Origin: Posidoniimonas polymericola
GTDB lineage: Bacteria; Planctomycetota; Planctomycetia; Pirellulales; Lacipirellulaceae
Assembly (NCBI RefSeq): GCF_007859935.1
Contig: NZ_SJPO01000007.1
Span: 310,001-374,000, forward strand
Direction of reading: 5' to 3'
DNA length: 64,000 bases
Shown: positions 61,984 to 64,000 of the stretch, piece after piece
How positions within the stretch are numbered: the stretch's first letter is position 1
How the letters are laid out: the number at the start of each line of letters is the position of its first letter
The notes under the pieces: model-generated
Database searches by the model: none
What the model was told of the DNA's origin: nothing
What the model saw: the letters and a program-made list of their open reading frames with translations, nothing else
Translations under genes and position numbers: made by a program

Positions 61984-63543
61984 ATGCCCGCCGCGATTTC
62001 TACTACGGCAGTATGGTCCCTGGTAGCAGTTCTGCTGCTTGTGTCGAACGATGCCTGTTCAGCCGGAACGCCTGTCTTGACGCCTCCCCCCGCATCCTTC
62101 TTTGACCTCGTCGGGGAGCGGGATCGGGATGCGGCAAGGAACTTCTACGCCAAGTACGCTTCCGCCAACGGGCTGCCGATCGTCGCGTCTGAGGAGGTTG
62201 CGGACCAAGCTCTTGTGAGAGCGTGCGAGATAGTCGACGCAATGCTTGCGGGGCGACCCGATATTCTGGAGCAGATGGTCGATAACGGCATGTACCTCAT
62301 CATCATCGGCAAGGACCAGGTGTACACCGATATGCCGGAAAACCGGCACGTTCGTGACAAAGATTTCATGAACGAGCGCGTGCGCGGCACTGGCGGCAAG
62401 CCGACGAGTTTTGGCGAAGAGAACCTCCTTTCTCTCGCCCTCGATCGGTACGACGACGAGAGCATTGCCGTGCACGAGTTCAGCCACACCATTGACGGAA
62501 CCCTGCGTTCGCTAGATTCAGACTGGAGGGATCGTCTGCAATCGGTCTACCGCAGTGTTTGCGACCAAGGCAAGTACGTCGGCGCCTACGCCCGCGGCAA
62601 TCCCGGGGAATACTGGGCCGAGGCCGTGCAGGCCTACTTCGACTGCAACCGCGTGAACAATTGGAACCATGGGCCGGTGGGTACTCGCGAGGTTCTGCGG
62701 ACCTACGATCCCGAGGGGTACGAGTTGGTGCGATCGACCTTTCAACTCGAGCCGGAGAGCGTCTGGCGCTACTCGTTCCTCCAATCGCACCCCGTGGTGA
62801 TTTCCCCACCCCAACGATTCAAGATTCCGGGCTACTACACAAAGTTCTCTTGGGCGCGTGAGTTCTGCGTTGTTGGCAATGCCGTCAGCGACGAAGCCCT
62901 GCTGAAGGTCAACGACACCGTCAGGAAGATGTTTGCGTATCGCCACGACCTGCTTAAGACGCTGATCAACGACGACGCCAAGCTTGTGGTGCTCGGCGAA
63001 AACGAGCGGCTAGCTGATTTGCCTGAGTGGGCGGAATTTGAAGCGGCGGGCGCTTCGCCAGGCGATCGCCAGGCAGACTACCTGCCGGCGACCGCGACCT
63101 TGGTGGTTCCAAGCGACGCCGCGGTGAAACCAGCCGGCGAGATCTCTGGAATTGGGAACCCTGTAGTGTACTCGATGGCCAAGGCGTTCTATGGGCAAGT
63201 CGCGGTCCGGGCGATCGATCCAAACTGGGAGAACCGCGGACGCGACGTCCAGCAGTATGAACTCAACGTGCGGCGACTCGACGAGCGGTTCGGCAAGGAA
63301 GTGCGCGACGCCCGGGCGAACGCTCTCAAGGCCGGCCTTTGGTCAGGAACCGCCGCTTCTAGCAGCGATGCAGACTACTTGGCGTCCGGAGTCGTGGCCT
63401 ACTTTGACGCCGGCGGTTCGACCCACCCGGCGCCGAGCAGAGAGGAGCTGCAAGGTTACGATCCAGCGCTGCACACGATTGTTCACGAAACCATGGCGTA
63501 TGAAGGGCGTGTCGACTGGCGGTTTCACGCTGACCAACCGTAG
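61984..63543 (+). CDS. Secreted two-domain ATLF-like metallopeptidase, second domain inactive
   Basis: 519 residues with a signal peptide ('AVWSLVAVLLLVSNDACSA'). The first domain (about 30-265) has HExxH 'AVHEFSHTIDG' (H164, E165, H168) and 'GEYWAEAVQAYF' with the third zinc ligand E209; a tyrosine (Y202) lies seven residues before it, as in anthrax lethal factor and Pro-Pro endopeptidases. It thus belongs with the ATLF-like fold. The second domain (about 280-515) aligns with the first ('FAYRHDLLKTLINDDAKLVVLGENERLADLP' region, shown in parts, against 'LAGRPDILEQMVDNG'), but HExxH is replaced by 'VVYSMAKAFYG', so zinc binding is lost. AAGG precedes the ATG. Substrate unknown. Confidence 0.8.
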   Translation: MPAAISTTAVWSLVAVLLLVSNDACSAGTPVLTPPPASFFDLVGERDRDAARNFYAKYASANGLPIVASEEVADQALVRACEIVDAMLAGRPDILEQMVDNGMYLIIIGKDQVYTDMPENRHVRDKDFMNERVRGTGGKPTSFGEENLLSLALDRYDDESIAVHEFSHTIDGTLRSLDSDWRDRLQSVYRSVCDQGKYVGAYARGNPGEYWAEAVQAYFDCNRVNNWNHGPVGTREVLRTYDPEGYELVRSTFQLEPESVWRYSFLQSHPVVISPPQRFKIPGYYTKFSWAREFCVVGNAVSDEALLKVNDTVRKMFAYRHDLLKTLINDDAKLVVLGENERLADLPEWAEFEAAGASPGDRQADYLPATATLVVPSDAAVKPAGEISGIGNPVVYSMAKAFYGQVAVRAIDPNWENRGRDVQQYELNVRRLDERFGKEVRDARANALKAGLWSGTAASSSDADYLASGVVAYFDAGGSTHPAPSREELQGYDPALHTIVHETMAYEGRVDWRFHADQP

Positions 63544-63553
63544 GAGTCGATAC

Positions 63554-64000
63554 ATGCTGTTTGCGATAGCTTGCGAGAGACGCTGCCGCCATTTAAGCGT
63601 TGTCCCGCTGCTGACTACGGCGCTCCTCTGCCCGGGGATGCCCGCGGTGGCTGCTGTCGAGGCGCCGCCCTCCGATTTTGAACTGGAGTGGAACAGCGGC
63701 CACGTCACCAGCCTAAGGCGCCGCGACGATGCGTTTGACACCCCGTACCTGCGGGCCGGATCGCGACTAGGCGACGTGGTTCTCCGCTATCGCGACGAGA
63801 GCGGACCTTGGATCGAGGCGTCAACTCGGGGCGCCCAACGGCAGACCCAAGCATCCGCCTCTGGCGCCGGTGCTCGGGTCGCTAGCTACCGGATCACAAG
63901 AGACGGCAAACCCGCACTCGAAATCGGAATCGAAACAGAGGTGTCGCGACACGCCGTTACCCTGCGGGCGACGGTCAAGAACCTCGCAGGCGAACAGGTC
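63554..64000 (+). CDS. Secreted protein, 5' part only, possible DUF5695-type
   Basis: 149 codons from the ATG at 63554, open to the window end. The N-terminus has a signal-like segment ('LSVVPLLTTALLCPGMPAVAA') and then 'FELEWNSGHVTSLRRRDDAFDTPYL' (split: E-L-E-W-N-S-G-H, then D-D-A-F-D-T), 'GSRLGDVVLRYRDESGPW' and 'EIGIETEVSRHAVTLRATVKN'. This looks like the beta-sandwich N-terminal domain of DUF5695/six-hairpin glycosidase-like proteins, but the diagnostic part lies outside the window, so the family call is tentative. It starts 10 bases after the ATLF-like peptidase gene and is probably co-transcribed with it. Confidence 0.6.
   Translation, partial: MLFAIACERRCRHLSVVPLLTTALLCPGMPAVAAVEAPPSDFELEWNSGHVTSLRRRDDAFDTPYLRAGSRLGDVVLRYRDESGPWIEASTRGAQRQTQASASGAGARVASYRITRDGKPALEIGIETEVSRHAVTLRATVKNLAGEQV

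Overview
The window looks like a marine or soil planctomycete of the Pirellulales type; the exact genus cannot be fixed from the sequence. The signs are a LEPR-XLL N-terminus, PEP-CTERM tails, DUF1559 prepilin-like and DUF1080 proteins, three FG-GAP/ASPIC-UnbV proteins, dockerin-like repeats and GC-rich coding.

Layout. 1-8529 is a carbohydrate block: the tail of a GH97 glucosidase, a PAS-AraC regulator, a DUF4432 epimerase-like protein, then a co-directional run of cupin isomerase, TIM-barrel isomerase/epimerase, Gfo/Idh/MocA oxidoreductase, DUF1080 protein and Tat-exported Gfo/Idh/MocA oxidoreductase. Together they resemble a 3-keto-glycoside route. 8600-11774 holds a HEAT-repeat and an FG-GAP protein, followed by an IS630 transposase remnant with three in-frame TAG codons. 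12350-17358 holds a LamG-GH127 and a GH43 arabinosidase-type enzyme. 17725-24263 is a 1680-residue FG-GAP/TPR mosaic and an amidase. 24641-32032 is a giant LEPR metallopeptidase/LamG/dockerin protein plus a second GH127.

32593-43761 is a complete trans-4-hydroxyproline catabolic locus: 4-hydroxyproline epimerase, D-hydroxyproline oxidase, the LhpC-type deaminase and 2-oxoglutarate semialdehyde dehydrogenase. It also carries an M24 Xaa-Pro peptidase, an exported DPP-IV-like S9 peptidase, an MFS permease and a GntR/FCD regulator with a second winged helix. Since characterised GH127 enzymes (HypBA1) and the GH43 HypAA remove L-arabinofuranose from hydroxyproline, I propose that 12350-43761 is a hydroxyproline-rich-glycoprotein utilisation region: sugar removal, proteolysis, import, then conversion of Hyp to 2-oxoglutarate. 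A palindrome TTGTGCACAA, or a close variant, lies in or beside four candidate promoters, including those of the LEPR peptidase operon and the MFS/DPP-IV operon. This offers a possible regulatory link.

43916-64000 holds a DUF1559/lipoprotein pair, a 1230-residue ASPIC/UnbV protein, and a PEP-CTERM protein that is visibly two tandem proteins fused in frame. These are followed by an exported PQQ-type sugar dehydrogenase, a small secreted Cys/Pro-rich protein, a pentaheme cytochrome-TPR protein translationally coupled to an ASPIC/UnbV protein, a two-domain lethal-factor-like (ATLF) metallopeptidase whose second domain has lost its zinc site, and the start of a further secreted protein cut by the window end.
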